A stretch of DNA of 64,000 nt from Bacteroidales bacterium UBA6828 (lineage in GTDB: Bacteria; Bacteroidota; Bacteroidia; Bacteroidales; Paludibacteraceae), in assembly GCA_002452095.1 (NCBI GenBank), contig DKEG01000037.1, positions 1-64,000 on the forward strand. The letters are read 5' to 3'. The notes below the pieces were generated by a model that worked only from the letters and a program-made list of their open reading frames with translations, did no database searches and was not told where the DNA came from. Shown one piece after another: positions 10,201 through 18,273 of the stretch. Position 1 is the stretch's first letter. Every line of letters starts with the position of its first letter. The position numbers and the translations under genes were made by a program.

Positions 10201-12772
10201 GTTGGGTACGCTCACGCTGAGCAAGACGGAAGCATACGTAGGAGACACCGTCTCGGTAGAATGTACTATGAACGACGGGTGCTATTTCCGTGCCTTTACT
10301 GCCACGCCGAGTGTGAAATGGATCGATGCTAAACGTTTCATTATGCTTGGTGAGGATGTTACGATTGGTATCGACGCCGTTCTGCCACACGCCATTCCCT
10401 TCTTCGAAGGCTTTGAGGAGGGCAATAAGCAAGACGAACCGATAGCCGGTTGGGTAGTACAGAGTACATACGGTTCAGATTGCTGGAAAGCCAATACGAA
10501 ATATACCGATTGTAACCGTACACCGTATGCCGGCAACTGGAATGGTACACTGCGTTATAACAATGATTGCTGGATGTTCAATGCCCTCGTGCTGGAAGCA
10601 GGCAAAGACTATATCCTGTCTTTCCGCGCACGGCAAGACAAAACTACCGGTGCGGAAGTCAGTGCCAGTCTGGGGTCCGCATGCCATAAAGACTCTATGA
10701 AGATACAACTCATGAAAAATCAGAGTCTGGTCAATGGCGATTACCAACCGGTCGTTGCCCGCTTCTCTGTAAAGACCTCGGGCAACTATGTGCTGGGTAT
10801 CCTCGGCTATGCCAACCTGACCTCGACATATATGTCCATAGATAATATCCGTATTGAGGAGTGTACCACGCAATATACGCTTACACCCGCTGCCAACGAA
10901 GGCGGTTTGCTGACCCTTAGTGCAGGCACGGCTTATCCGTGTGATACCATTACCGTGCGCCGTACTATGAACGACGGATATGCTTTCTGCCGCTACAACA
11001 CCAATATCCCTGTACGCTGGCTTACCGATAGCACGTTTGTCATGCCCGATGAGAATATCACCCTCGATATGACCACCTTGCAGGCAAAACCTGTCCCCTT
11101 CTTCGACGGCTTTGAGCAGGGCAACCAACACCGGCAATCGGTGGCAGGATGGCTTGTAACGGCCTCTGAAGCCAATATCTATTGGCAGGCAGACAACACT
11201 CGCACTCCCTATGAAGGCGCATGGACGGCTTACTTCAGTGCCTACGGAAGCAACAGTTGGATGTTCAATGCCCTCACCTTGGAAGCAGGCAAAACCTATA
11301 CGGTTTCTATCCATACCAAGCAGACGGTTCCCGCAACAAAATCTACGGCACAGACCTTGCGCATTGGCTTGGGAAGCACCTGCAATGAAACGGCTATGAC
11401 TACCGAACTCGTTCCTACCTTGGTTGTTTCGGACACACTGTATCAGACCATAGTGGCTGACTTCACCGTACCGCAGACCGCTACCTATGTGCTGGGTATC
11501 CGCGGCTATGCCGTGTCCGGATATGGTATCGTGCTGGACAACGTGCGCGTAGCAGAGAAAAGCAATACCCAATATGCTATCGCTGTCGCCGACTCGGTAT
11601 TCGGCAGTCCAGTAGTGCCTTCTTCCGCTGCTATGGGAGACACCATAGCCGTGAGCCATACCATTGACCCCGCATACCTCTGCATATCATATAGTACGGA
11701 TAAAACGGTTCGCTGGACTGACCCACGCCATTTCATTATGCCCGATGAGACGGTTACGGTCAGTATGCAGGCGCTCAAAGCAAAGACCATCCCCTTCTTC
11801 GATGGCTTTGAAGAGGGCAATACCGACCGGGGAATCGTGACGGGTTGGCTGCAACAGAGTGAAAATGGTAGTGGCGTATGGAGAGCCAACTCCACCAAAA
11901 CAGACTACAATTGTACCCCGTACGAAGGACAATGGAATGTAACATTGGGCTATGATAACACCGATTGGCTGATGCAAGGCTTTGCCTTTGAAAAACGCAA
12001 AGCCTACAGGGTCTCGCTCTATGCGCGTCAGGATGACCAATATAAATCGGATGCCACCATCAGCATTTGTCTTGGTTCGGAACTGGACAAAGACTCTATG
12101 ACTGTCCAACTCTTGCCTCAAACGGGTATCATCAATGGCGATTACCAACTGCTGGAAACCGCTTTCTCCGTGCCTGCTACCGCTTCCTATGCATTGGGTA
12201 TTCGCGGCTATATCAGTTCCGGCCCGTATTATCTGTCCATTGATAATATCACAATTGAGGAAATACCCGTAGAGGAGGTAACGCCCCATGTAAGTGCTAC
12301 ATCGCTCAACCTGCCGGGGGCGGACGAAACGGCTGTCCGCAACGCCCTGTCGGCACTTACGCTCACTGCCGTCGATGCCCGGGATAGTGTCGTCTATACC
12401 TTTACCAACAAAGCAGACATCTGGACGATTGATTGGAAACTCAAAGAGGCTACCTGTTCACTGCTCTCTGCCGACTTGCCTGTCGGCTACATCTTTGCCA
12501 ACGACACCGAGACGGTTCACGTCACTCTCGAGAATGTCGGCACGGGCGTACACAACGCAACGGCTAACACCCTGCAGGTATATCCCAACCCCGCAACAGA
12601 CCATATCCGTGTAGTGGGTGCCGGAGACCGCATCGCTGTCTACGATCTCGCCGGACACGTAGTGCTTACGCTGCCCGCAGCAGACCACACCGCTATCGAC
12701 ATCACTATGCTGCCCGCAGGCGTCTATATGCTCCGCTCTGCCGACCAAGTCGCACCCTTGATTGTAAAGTGA
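7289..12772 (+). CDS. Very large secreted repeat protein with T9SS type A sorting domain
   Basis: 1827 residues; ATG at 7289, with a second ATG at 7295. A signal peptide ending near MVAQAQ is followed by a unique jelly-roll-like N-terminal module (about 30-190). Six repeats follow, each opening with a variant of PFFEGFEEGN at residues 337, 571, 803, 1037, 1270 and 1502, a period of 232-234. Each repeat has two parts: a ~150-residue adhesin-type beta domain (resembling 'choice-of-anchor J'/MAM-like folds, with GWLQQSE, YEGQWN, LGIRG, YLSIDDI), and a ~75-residue InlB-B-repeat-like part (GDTI, VKWID, RFVMPDEDVTI). Residues 1762-1827 form a type A sorting domain starting LQVYPNPATD. The protein should be exported by T9SS and anchored at the surface. 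An adhesive or glycan-binding role is inferred. Confidence 0.9.
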   Translation: MLMTIKSKFLLALMCTIAGAGSMVAQAQWGINLLQNPSPDTETQFTGWTKSGNGSWQINDGYVQSSNKESVLTQTVDLAEKGFSADDLAQAKLLVSVRYEILKYGRAGSGICRAMVVCLDAADSPLDTLYAVNKTQFDAVDVPPTAAVAMSSLPAGVSKVRYELHGKDHKYWAGNYGPRFTDMGMALCRLADTYSASVDPAMGDSIALSKTTGIALGDTITVTAKYAEHPILSLSTNTLQQIEGNKIICRGSDMVVSAHLAYSHTITADVEHGTLTASPAAAMMGDTITLSKTLDEGCTFGQYIATPDVKWIDGNRFVMPDEDVTIRWVLYQTHTVPFFEGFEENNTQGQAVAGWWQESEKGDYVWLANSTETSDNRRPYAGQWNVTLRYNNTDWLFCKITLETGKRYLFSMYARQNTSTAADANISVYLGDDIQKDAMTTNIMPKTGVVSGNYQQLTAAFSVPETKDYVLGIRGEIGFSPMYLSIDDIRITEILPHAVTCVSSEIGTFSADRTSAYAVDTVTLSAVIPQGYTLSQYIATPDVKWIDRNRFVMPDEEVVIRMETGRLYSVPFFDGFEENNGQGRPVAGWLQQSVSGDSVWTANSTMTNYNRTPFAGQWNAILYDSNCDWLLNHFALEAGKEYRLSLYARQSGNSSGAYLRAYLGNQATLDSLKTIVIPSSSVKNGDYQLFTGTFTVSESGVYVLGIQGRGYSSNHLSIDDIRLTENVSHTVQTAASESGTIRLNKTLAMCGDTIRLSRTMAEGEVFIRYTVNTALQWLNDTAFIMPDEDVIVGMTVLPTHSLPFVEGFENGNTDQETVAGWLQQREKGNGVWRANSTQTDYYRTPYEGQWNVALKFGNTAWLFNKVQLEADTEYDMYLFARQNQSNKSYANLRAALGNDADKDAMNLEILPATGLTNGDYQLLHCRFSVPASGKYVLGIRGEVTREPMYVSIDDIHIQKRMPHTIRTANSELGTLTLSKTEAYVGDTVSVECTMNDGCYFRAFTATPSVKWIDAKRFIMLGEDVTIGIDAVLPHAIPFFEGFEEGNKQDEPIAGWVVQSTYGSDCWKANTKYTDCNRTPYAGNWNGTLRYNNDCWMFNALVLEAGKDYILSFRARQDKTTGAEVSASLGSACHKDSMKIQLMKNQSLVNGDYQPVVARFSVKTSGNYVLGILGYANLTSTYMSIDNIRIEECTTQYTLTPAANEGGLLTLSAGTAYPCDTITVRRTMNDGYAFCRYNTNIPVRWLTDSTFVMPDENITLDMTTLQAKPVPFFDGFEQGNQHRQSVAGWLVTASEANIYWQADNTRTPYEGAWTAYFSAYGSNSWMFNALTLEAGKTYTVSIHTKQTVPATKSTAQTLRIGLGSTCNETAMTTELVPTLVVSDTLYQTIVADFTVPQTATYVLGIRGYAVSGYGIVLDNVRVAEKSNTQYAIAVADSVFGSPVVPSSAAMGDTIAVSHTIDPAYLCISYSTDKTVRWTDPRHFIMPDETVTVSMQALKAKTIPFFDGFEEGNTDRGIVTGWLQQSENGSGVWRANSTKTDYNCTPYEGQWNVTLGYDNTDWLMQGFAFEKRKAYRVSLYARQDDQYKSDATISICLGSELDKDSMTVQLLPQTGIINGDYQLLETAFSVPATASYALGIRGYISSGPYYLSIDNITIEEIPVEEVTPHVSATSLNLPGADETAVRNALSALTLTAVDARDSVVYTFTNKADIWTIDWKLKEATCSLLSADLPVGYIFANDTETVHVTLENVGTGVHNATANTLQVYPNPATDHIRVVGAGDRIAVYDLAGHVVLTLPAADHTAIDITMLPAGVYMLRSADQVAPLIVK
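8297..12260 (+). repeat. Six ~700-bp coding repeats inside the T9SS protein
   Basis: Repeat starts, set at the proline codon of PFFEGFE, lie at 8297, 8999, 9695, 10397, 11096 and 11792. The spacings are 702, 696, 702, 699 and 696 bp. Copies are diverged in DNA but clearly aligned in protein, so they are old duplications and not recent slippage. Confidence 0.88.
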
Positions 12773-12826
12773 TTGTAAAATAGCCCGTTAGTGAAATAGT
12801 CTGTTAGGGAGATATATCACACCCCC

Positions 12827-12875
12827 AAGAAAGGAGACTGCCTGACCAAATGTAGGCAGTCTCTTTCTTTTATTT
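12827..12875 (+). terminator. Terminator of the large repeat protein
   Basis: GGAGACTGCCT pairs with AGGCAGTCTC across a 10-nt loop and is followed by a T-rich run. The same stem sequence is used at 43327-43372. Confidence 0.85.
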
Positions 12876-13030
12876 TTTATTCTATCATTCTATTTTTTTT
12901 CTGTTCCCGTCGCAGCCGTATTCGGCTGCTTTCTGTGCATATATTTGCTGTATTCCCCGCTTGCCCGCTAAGTAACCGGATAGAATGTAAAATTATACAG
13001 GATATGCTTTACCTGCGCTGTAATACCAAT

Positions 13031-13074
13031 TACGTAGAAAAGACGTAGAAAAGACGTAGAAAGGACGTAGAAAG
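13031..13074. repeat. 11-bp tandem array (four units)
   Basis: Units are TACGTAGAAAA, GACGTAGAAAA, GACGTAGAAAG and GACGTAGAAAG. An inverted three-unit copy with the same units occurs at 48918-48950. Confidence 0.85.
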
Positions 13075-13130
13075 AATGGGTATTTACAAGGCGTTTACCC
13101 GGCAGTTAGCACTTAAATCAACAATGCAGC

Positions 13131-13149
13131 GCGGCGCGTGTTGCGCCGC
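13131..13149. repeat. GC-rich perfect hairpin
   Basis: GCGGCGC and GCGCCGC form a 7-bp stem around GTGTT. No T-run follows, so it is not a standard terminator. Confidence 0.5.
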
Positions 13150-13215
13150 AAAACAAGGTTTTGATGGTTTTGTTTTATAAATTATTATTTTCTTTTATCA
13201 ATTTTCTTCCATTTT

Positions 13216-13237
13216 TCTTGCCGCTTGCGGCATAGGA
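13216..13237 (+). repeat. 22-bp palindrome-containing element, copy 1
   Basis: The core TTGCCGCTTGCGGCA has a self-complementary stem (GCCGC/GCGGC). The full 22 bp is found exactly, on the other strand, at 51288-51309. A variant is at 26933-26955. Confidence 0.75.
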
Positions 13238-13356
13238 GACATTTGCTGCCAATTCATAGGTGATCGTTCGCAAATAATAGCACCGTGATTATGCACTACT
13301 TCCGCTGAGTTCAAACACCCTAAAAGGCAGAAAAACAACGAAAAGGCGAAATATAT

Positions 13357-13387
13357 TTGCAGGATTGTATTTTTTTATGTAACTTTG
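13357..13387 (+). promoter_or_regulatory. Promoter for rpsP
   Basis: TTG at 13357-13359 and TAACTTTG at 13380-13387, 20 bp apart. This leaves a leader of about 85 nt before rpsP. Confidence 0.75.
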
Positions 13388-13479
13388 CACGCTTTTCGTA
13401 AATGTTGAGCAATAATTATTTATTTTTCTAACCCGGGCAGGCGATTCGAGTAGTCGTAGCCCACAAAACAAAAGTCTAA

Positions 13480-14025
13480 ATGGCAACAAAGATTCGTTTG
13501 GCTCGTCATGGTCACAAAGACTATGCTTTCTACCACATCGTAGTAGCAGACAGCCGCTCGCCACGTGATGGCAAAATTATCGAACGTATCGGTTCTTTCA
13601 ACCCCAACACCAATCCGAGTGCAGTAATCCTCAATTTTGAGCGTGCATTGTATTGGTTGAACGTAGGTGCAGAGCCGACCGACACCGTACGTAACATTCT
13701 CTCCGGTGAGGGTGTGCTGCTGATGAAGCACCTGAACGGCGGTGTAGCCAAAGGCGCATTCAGTCAGGAAGAGGCGCAGAAGCGTTTTGACGCTTGGAAG
13801 GCTCAGAAAGACGCTAAAAACGGCAAAATCAGCCAAGCAGAGGCCGACAAGAAAGTAGCCGCTGCCAAGGCACTTCTCGCACAAGAAGTAGAGGCTAACA
13901 AAGCAAAGGCTGCCGAGGTGGCAAAGAAACGCCAGGAGGCTGCTGACGCACTGGCTGCCGCAGCAGTTGAGGCTGCTAAGGAGGCTGCTGACGCTCAGAC
14001 TCCTGCAGAGAACGCAGCAGAGTAA
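13480..14025 (+). CDS. rpsP: 30S ribosomal protein S16 with long C-terminal extension
   Basis: 181 residues. The first ~80 are canonical S16 (bS16): MATKIRLARHGHKDYAFYHIVVADSR, PRDGKIIERIGSFNP, then LNVGAEPTDTVRNIL. From about residue 100 there is a long helical tail rich in Ala, Lys and Glu. Such tails are seen in Bacteroidota S16 proteins, whereas most S16 proteins stop near 80-90 residues. The gene stands alone with its own promoter and terminator, not with rimM/trmD/rplS as in many bacteria. High charge and repetitive Ala codons are the only compositional oddity. Confidence 0.96.
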   Translation: MATKIRLARHGHKDYAFYHIVVADSRSPRDGKIIERIGSFNPNTNPSAVILNFERALYWLNVGAEPTDTVRNILSGEGVLLMKHLNGGVAKGAFSQEEAQKRFDAWKAQKDAKNGKISQAEADKKVAAAKALLAQEVEANKAKAAEVAKKRQEAADALAAAAVEAAKEAADAQTPAENAAE

Positions 14026-14048
14026 TCCCGCAGGGGATATGCGCTGCA

Positions 14049-14088
14049 ACAAAATAAGTTCAGAACGTGAGTTTTGAACTTATTTTGT
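14049..14088 (+). terminator. Terminator of rpsP
   Basis: ACAAAATAAGTTCA pairs with TGAACTTATTTTGT in a long stem with one interior mismatch, 23 bp after the stop codon. Confidence 0.85.
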
Positions 14089-14158
14089 ACCAATACTAAC
14101 TAATCAACCAACATCTTCCGGAATATATTTCCGTTGTCTGACCCGTTTCTTGCTTTTT

Positions 14159-15136
14159 ATGGATACTCAAGATAATACCATCTCATTATACCGGCGAATG
14201 GCGCAACGCCTCCACGCACATCGCGTGTGGTTCTATTGGTCTGTACCCGTTTGCTTTGTGGTAGTTCTCGTCATTATGCTTTTTGTCCCGAAGACTTATC
14301 AGAGCAGTTGGAGCCTTGTGGTAGAGGATCAGCGTGCCATTGACGGCGACAGGACGCTTACTATCAACACCCCGGAGCAATATGACTTGGGGTTATTCCA
14401 GACGCGAAACAGCATCAATGAATACAGTTATAGCGATTTGGTTACTTCGTCTCAGTTGCTCAAATTGCTTTTTGCTGCTCCTGTCAGTACATTGGACGGA
14501 CAGTTTGAAGGCTCCTATTCGGATTATATCAACCATTATATGCACAAGCCGGTTTTTCAACGTATGAAAGGCAGTATTGTGCGTTTGTTCCGGCGAAAAC
14601 CCAAAGGTGCGCCCCTTCCCTCCGCAACGAGCGGGGAAGTATATCTGACACCTTGGCAGGCGGCTACTATGGAGGTAATGCGCCGGCAGATAACTTGTAC
14701 GCATGACAAGCGTACGGGTATTGTGAAGATAGATGTGGAAACGCAAGACCCGCTGGTGAGTGCGCAGGTTGCCAAGCATATGGAAAATCAACTGGAAGCC
14801 TTGATTATTGGCTACCAGACGCAAAAGATAGAGAGTGTACTCAATCATATAGACACGCTGACTCTCCAAGCGGAAAACGAATGGAAAGAGGCGGTGCGCA
14901 CCCATTCGACCAACGCGGACACCTACAAACAGATATATGACTCGTTCCGCCGGCAGCAGGTGGTATATCAGGCGCAGATGGTGGTGCGTAAGCCGTTTGT
15001 CGTCTTGTCGGAACCGACTATTGTTTATGAAAAGACCGGTCCGCACCCATTGCGGACAGCCGTTCTCGTTACGATAGTATATGCCTTGCTCCTGGCAGCG
15101 TGGTTCTGCCGCCGTGAGTTGGCGGAGATACTATAG
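14159..15136 (+). CDS. Wzz-type polysaccharide chain-length determinant / co-polymerase
   Basis: 325 residues from the ATG at 14159; an in-frame TTG at 14150 is less likely. Two membrane helices (about 24-44 and 300-318) enclose a large periplasmic region with long helices (about 195-265). This is the layout of Wzz/polysaccharide co-polymerase proteins, which set chain length of surface polysaccharides. The segment VPKTYQSSWSLVVEDQ after the first helix is typical of the family's first beta strand. No tyrosine-kinase domain is attached. It lies 18 nt upstream of a GT2 glycosyltransferase and the pair looks like an operon. Confidence 0.8.
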   Translation: MDTQDNTISLYRRMAQRLHAHRVWFYWSVPVCFVVVLVIMLFVPKTYQSSWSLVVEDQRAIDGDRTLTINTPEQYDLGLFQTRNSINEYSYSDLVTSSQLLKLLFAAPVSTLDGQFEGSYSDYINHYMHKPVFQRMKGSIVRLFRRKPKGAPLPSATSGEVYLTPWQAATMEVMRRQITCTHDKRTGIVKIDVETQDPLVSAQVAKHMENQLEALIIGYQTQKIESVLNHIDTLTLQAENEWKEAVRTHSTNADTYKQIYDSFRRQQVVYQAQMVVRKPFVVLSEPTIVYEKTGPHPLRTAVLVTIVYALLLAAWFCRRELAEIL

Positions 15137-15154
15137 CAAAAACATTCCTTTGCG

Positions 15155-15982
15155 ATGATGCTCAATGTATCCATCGTCTTGTATCATCCCGATTGGGCAG
15201 GCGAAGTAATTCCTCTGGTGGAGGAGTTACTTCGTATCGTATATGTGCATACCATCTATTTGGTGGATAATTCGGAGACAGAGGCGGACAAAGAAACTTT
15301 GCAACTATTGTCAAATGACCGGGTACACTATGTGTTTACAGGGGAGAATGTCGGATATGGCAGGGGACATAACATCGCCCTGCGGGAAAGCATCTATGAC
15401 GGAATAAAATACCACCTTGTGCTGAATTCGGATATACTGTTAAAGGCGGAGGATATAGATTCATTGTGTGCTTTTATGGAGACCCAACCTCTGGTGGGGC
15501 AACTGATGCCACGGGTGGTGTATCCCAATGGAGAAATACAATATCTCTGCAAACTGCTGCCTACGCCGTTGGATGTGTTCGGCAGGCGTTTTCTGCCCAA
15601 GCGTTGGACGGCAAAACACAATGCACGGTACGAACTGCGTGCCACGGGGTATGACAAGCCGATGAATGTGCCTTATCTGAGCGGTTGCTTTATGCTGCTT
15701 CGTACGGAAGCGGCATTAAAGGCTCGGCTTTTTGACGAGCGGTACTTTATGTATCCCGAGGACATCGACATGACCCGCACCATTCATCGCGACCGGCTGA
15801 CGCTCTATTATCCTGCGGTTACCATTGTACATAACCACAAAAAAGGCTCATACCATAGTATGCGCCTTCTGTGGATTCACATTGTGAATATGTGCCGTTA
15901 TTTCAATAAATGGGGTTGGTTCTTTGATAAGGAACGGACAGCCTTTAACCGGCAGTTGCTAAATGAATTAGGGCTAAAATAA
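15155..15982 (+). CDS. Glycosyltransferase family 2 (rhamnosyltransferase-like)
   Basis: 275 residues; ATGs at 15155 and 15158 are both possible. It has the GT-A fold markers: N-terminal VSIVLYHPDW, NVGYGRGHNIAL, the nucleotide-sugar/metal motif NSD in LVLNSDI, and the later SGCFMLLR and ERYFMYPEDIDMTRTI. The GxNxGxGxGxN-like element and the ED(I/V)D block are typical of WbbL-type rhamnosyltransferases. The acceptor sugar cannot be read from sequence. It is cytoplasmic and expected to build a surface glycan. It follows the Wzz-like gene closely; a dTDP-sugar gene (rmlB) is elsewhere in the window. Confidence 0.85.
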   Translation: MMLNVSIVLYHPDWAGEVIPLVEELLRIVYVHTIYLVDNSETEADKETLQLLSNDRVHYVFTGENVGYGRGHNIALRESIYDGIKYHLVLNSDILLKAEDIDSLCAFMETQPLVGQLMPRVVYPNGEIQYLCKLLPTPLDVFGRRFLPKRWTAKHNARYELRATGYDKPMNVPYLSGCFMLLRTEAALKARLFDERYFMYPEDIDMTRTIHRDRLTLYYPAVTIVHNHKKGSYHSMRLLWIHIVNMCRYFNKWGWFFDKERTAFNRQLLNELGLK

Positions 15983-16043
15983 TTCCCCTAATTTCTTTAA
16001 TTTTTCTCGCACTGCATAAGCGGGTGTGCGGGTGTATAGTAAC

Positions 16044-17018
16044 TTATGCCGTCATCAGGCGGTAGCCGAGATATACGGCATAGATAAGTAGCAGGATGGC
16101 ACCATGCCACCGGCGTATCTCGTGTTTCTTGTTGGTCATTACGAATATCCAGACCAGGAAACAACCGAGTGCTGCCATCAGGCTGTCCAAGATGAACCCG
16201 TCGTAGGCAGGCAACGGGGCGATGGTGGCACTACAGCCGAGAATAAAGAATACATTGAATATATTGCTTCCGATGACATTTCCGAGAGCAATATCGCAGT
16301 TTTTCTTCGCTGCCGCCATCAACGAGGTGGCTAATTCGGGCAGCGAAGTGCCGAGTGCCACGATGGTCAAACCGATGATAGATTGGCTTACTCCTGCTAC
16401 TGTGGCGATATGTACGGCACTCTTGACAATCATCTCGCCGCCAACAACCAAACCGAGCAAGCCGACCAGAATCAGCAGAACGGCTTTGCCGGGATGCATA
16501 GGCTTGATATCGTCGTTGCCGTCGGCATAGTCTTTGGCATGACGCAATGTATAAACGATATACAACACGAATATGACCATCAGTACAATACCTCCCCAGC
16601 GCATAATACCATTGCAGCAAAGACCCGAAACAAGGACGAGTACCCCCGCCAGACATGCAAGTGGTATGTCCACTTTCCTGCTTGTAGCCTGTGAGGCAAT
16701 CGGGTAGAGCAGTGCCGTACTGCCGAGGATGAGAAATACATTCAAGATATTGCTTCCGAGGATATTCGTGATAGCCAAGTCGGTGGAATGGTCTGATACC
16801 GAGACCATATTCACCACAAACTCCGGCATACTCGTTCCCATTGCCACAATAGTAAGCCCGATAACCAAGTTGCTGACGTGGAAACGTTTTGCCACACCGC
16901 CGGCACCTGCTACAAGCCAATCGGCACCATATATCAGCAGTACGAACCCGACTACAATCAATGCACCGGCCACGATCCAACCGCCCGTCTGCATCCATGT
17001 GTTGAGAAAATCAAACAT
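16044..17018 (-). CDS. CaCA-family calcium/sodium antiporter
   Basis: 324 residues with about ten membrane segments. The two inverted alpha-repeats of the family are plain: GLTIVAMGTSMPEFVVN with NILGSNILNVFLILG, and GLTIVALGTSLPELATS with NVIGSNIFNVFFILG. The acidic residue in each (TSMPE, TSLPE) is the ion ligand. It resembles the YrbG branch, which exchanges Ca2+ or another cation for Na+ or H+. It follows ychF by 14 nt on the same strand and probably shares its transcript. Confidence 0.92.
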   Translation of the reverse strand: MFDFLNTWMQTGGWIVAGALIVVGFVLLIYGADWLVAGAGGVAKRFHVSNLVIGLTIVAMGTSMPEFVVNMVSVSDHSTDLAITNILGSNILNVFLILGSTALLYPIASQATSRKVDIPLACLAGVLVLVSGLCCNGIMRWGGIVLMVIFVLYIVYTLRHAKDYADGNDDIKPMHPGKAVLLILVGLLGLVVGGEMIVKSAVHIATVAGVSQSIIGLTIVALGTSLPELATSLMAAAKKNCDIALGNVIGSNIFNVFFILGCSATIAPLPAYDGFILDSLMAALGCFLVWIFVMTNKKHEIRRWHGAILLLIYAVYLGYRLMTA

Positions 17019-17032
17019 AGTAGTATATATTT

Positions 17033-18139
17033 TTATACGTTAAACAAGAAATGCATAATATCGCCGTCTTGTACGATATAATCTTTGCCCTCAATACCGA
17101 GTTTGCCGGCGGCACGGCACGCCGCTTCGCCGCCAAGAGTGATGAAATCATCGTATTTGATTACCTCCGCACGAATGAAACCGCGTTCAAAGTCGGTATG
17201 GATAACGCCTGCACATTGCGGGGCTTTGCTGCCGGCTTTGAACGTCCAAGCACGCACCTCGTCGCTACCGGCGGTTAGGAATGTACGGAGATCCAACAGG
17301 GCATAAGCGGCTTTGATAAGTCGGTTTACCCCCGACTCTTTCAGTCCGATCTCTTCAAGGAACATCTGACGCTCTTCGTAGGTCTCGAGTTCGGCAATCT
17401 CGCTTTCGATTTTGGCTGCGAGGACAAGCACTTGTGCATTCTCGTTCTTGACGGCTTCTTTCACTTGTTCTACATACTTGTTGCCGCTGACTGCTGAACC
17501 CTCGTCCACATTGCAAACGTACATCACGGGTTTGTTGGTGAGCAGAAACATCTCTTTGGCAGCCAGTTCCTCTTCCTTGTTGTCCAATTCCACAGAGCGG
17601 GCGTTTTTGCCGGCAGAGAGGGCTTCTTTGTATCTATACAGCACCTCCAAGGCTATTTTTGCCTGTTTGTCGCCGCCTGCTTTGGCTTGTTTCTCGGTCT
17701 TCTGAATACGTGATTCTACGGTTTCCAAGTCCTTGAGTTGCAACTCGGCATCAATGATTTCCTTATCGCGCACGGGGTCAACAGAACCGTCCACATGCAC
17801 TACGTTTTCGTCGTCGAAGCAGCGCAGCACGTGGATGATGGCATCGGTCTCGCGGATGTTGGCAAGGAACTTGTTGCCCAGCCCTTCGCCCTGACTGGCA
17901 CCTTTCACCAAACCGGCAATGTCCACAATCTCCACCGTTGTAGGTATGACACCGCGCTCGGGGTGGCATAGTTCGCCGAGTTTGATGAGCCGCTCATCGG
18001 GTACGGTGATGACGCCTACGTTGGGTTCTATAGTACAGAAAGGAAAGTTTGCCGATTGTGCCTTGGCGTTGCTCAGGCAGTTGAAAAGGGTTGATTTACC
18101 CACATTGGGCAACCCTACGATACCACATTGTAATGACAT
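17033..18139 (-). CDS. ychF: Redox-regulated ATPase YchF
   Basis: 368 residues, full length. Obg-related P-loop protein with GLPNVGKS at 9-16, followed by FCTIEPN (switch I region) and DIAGLVKGASQGEGLGN. The C-terminal TGS domain ends with VQDGDIMHFLFNV, as in other members. In studied bacteria YchF/Ola1 prefers ATP to GTP, binds ribosomes and dampens stress responses. It has its own promoter 36 bp upstream of the start and is followed by the antiporter gene. Confidence 0.96.
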   Translation of the reverse strand: MSLQCGIVGLPNVGKSTLFNCLSNAKAQSANFPFCTIEPNVGVITVPDERLIKLGELCHPERGVIPTTVEIVDIAGLVKGASQGEGLGNKFLANIRETDAIIHVLRCFDDENVVHVDGSVDPVRDKEIIDAELQLKDLETVESRIQKTEKQAKAGGDKQAKIALEVLYRYKEALSAGKNARSVELDNKEEELAAKEMFLLTNKPVMYVCNVDEGSAVSGNKYVEQVKEAVKNENAQVLVLAAKIESEIAELETYEERQMFLEEIGLKESGVNRLIKAAYALLDLRTFLTAGSDEVRAWTFKAGSKAPQCAGVIHTDFERGFIRAEVIKYDDFITLGGEAACRAAGKLGIEGKDYIVQDGDIMHFLFNV

Positions 18140-18174
18140 ATTTCTATTTAGTTTTAATCAGCCGAAATGAGCCG

Positions 18175-18205
18175 CAAAGTTACGATTTTTTTTCGATATA
18201 TACAA
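18175..18205 (-). promoter_or_regulatory. Promoter for ychF
   Basis: On the minus strand TTG (18205-18203) and TAACTTTG (18182-18175) with 20-bp spacing. Confidence 0.75.
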
Positions 18206-18226
18206 TCTCATAAGAAGAACAAATCT

Positions 18227-18259
18227 CGTTGCCGTGTCGTTGCCGTGTCGTTGCCGTAA
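18227..18259. repeat. 11-bp tandem array (three units)
   Basis: Units CGTTGCCGTGT, CGTTGCCGTGT and CGTTGCCGTAA lie between the 3' end of the DUF5672 gene and the ychF promoter. Confidence 0.75.
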
Positions 18260-18273
18260 ATGGCAATGCAAAA

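Larger units (their letters stand above)
12773..13479. other. 707-bp intergenic region rich in repeats and hairpins
   Basis: No gene is supported. In order it holds a terminator (12827-12875), a 7-bp stem hairpin GCAGCCG/CGGCTGC (12912-12929), an 11-bp array (13031-13074), a GC-rich hairpin GCGGCGC/GCGCCGC (13131-13149), a palindromic element shared with 51288 (13216-13237), and the rpsP promoter (13357-13387). Confidence 0.7.

Noticed and set aside
8276..10432. Long open frame on the minus strand opposite the large repeat protein (718 codons)
   Set aside because: It mirrors the repeats of the plus-strand gene, has no promoter or family features, and the plus frame has a signal peptide and a T9SS domain.
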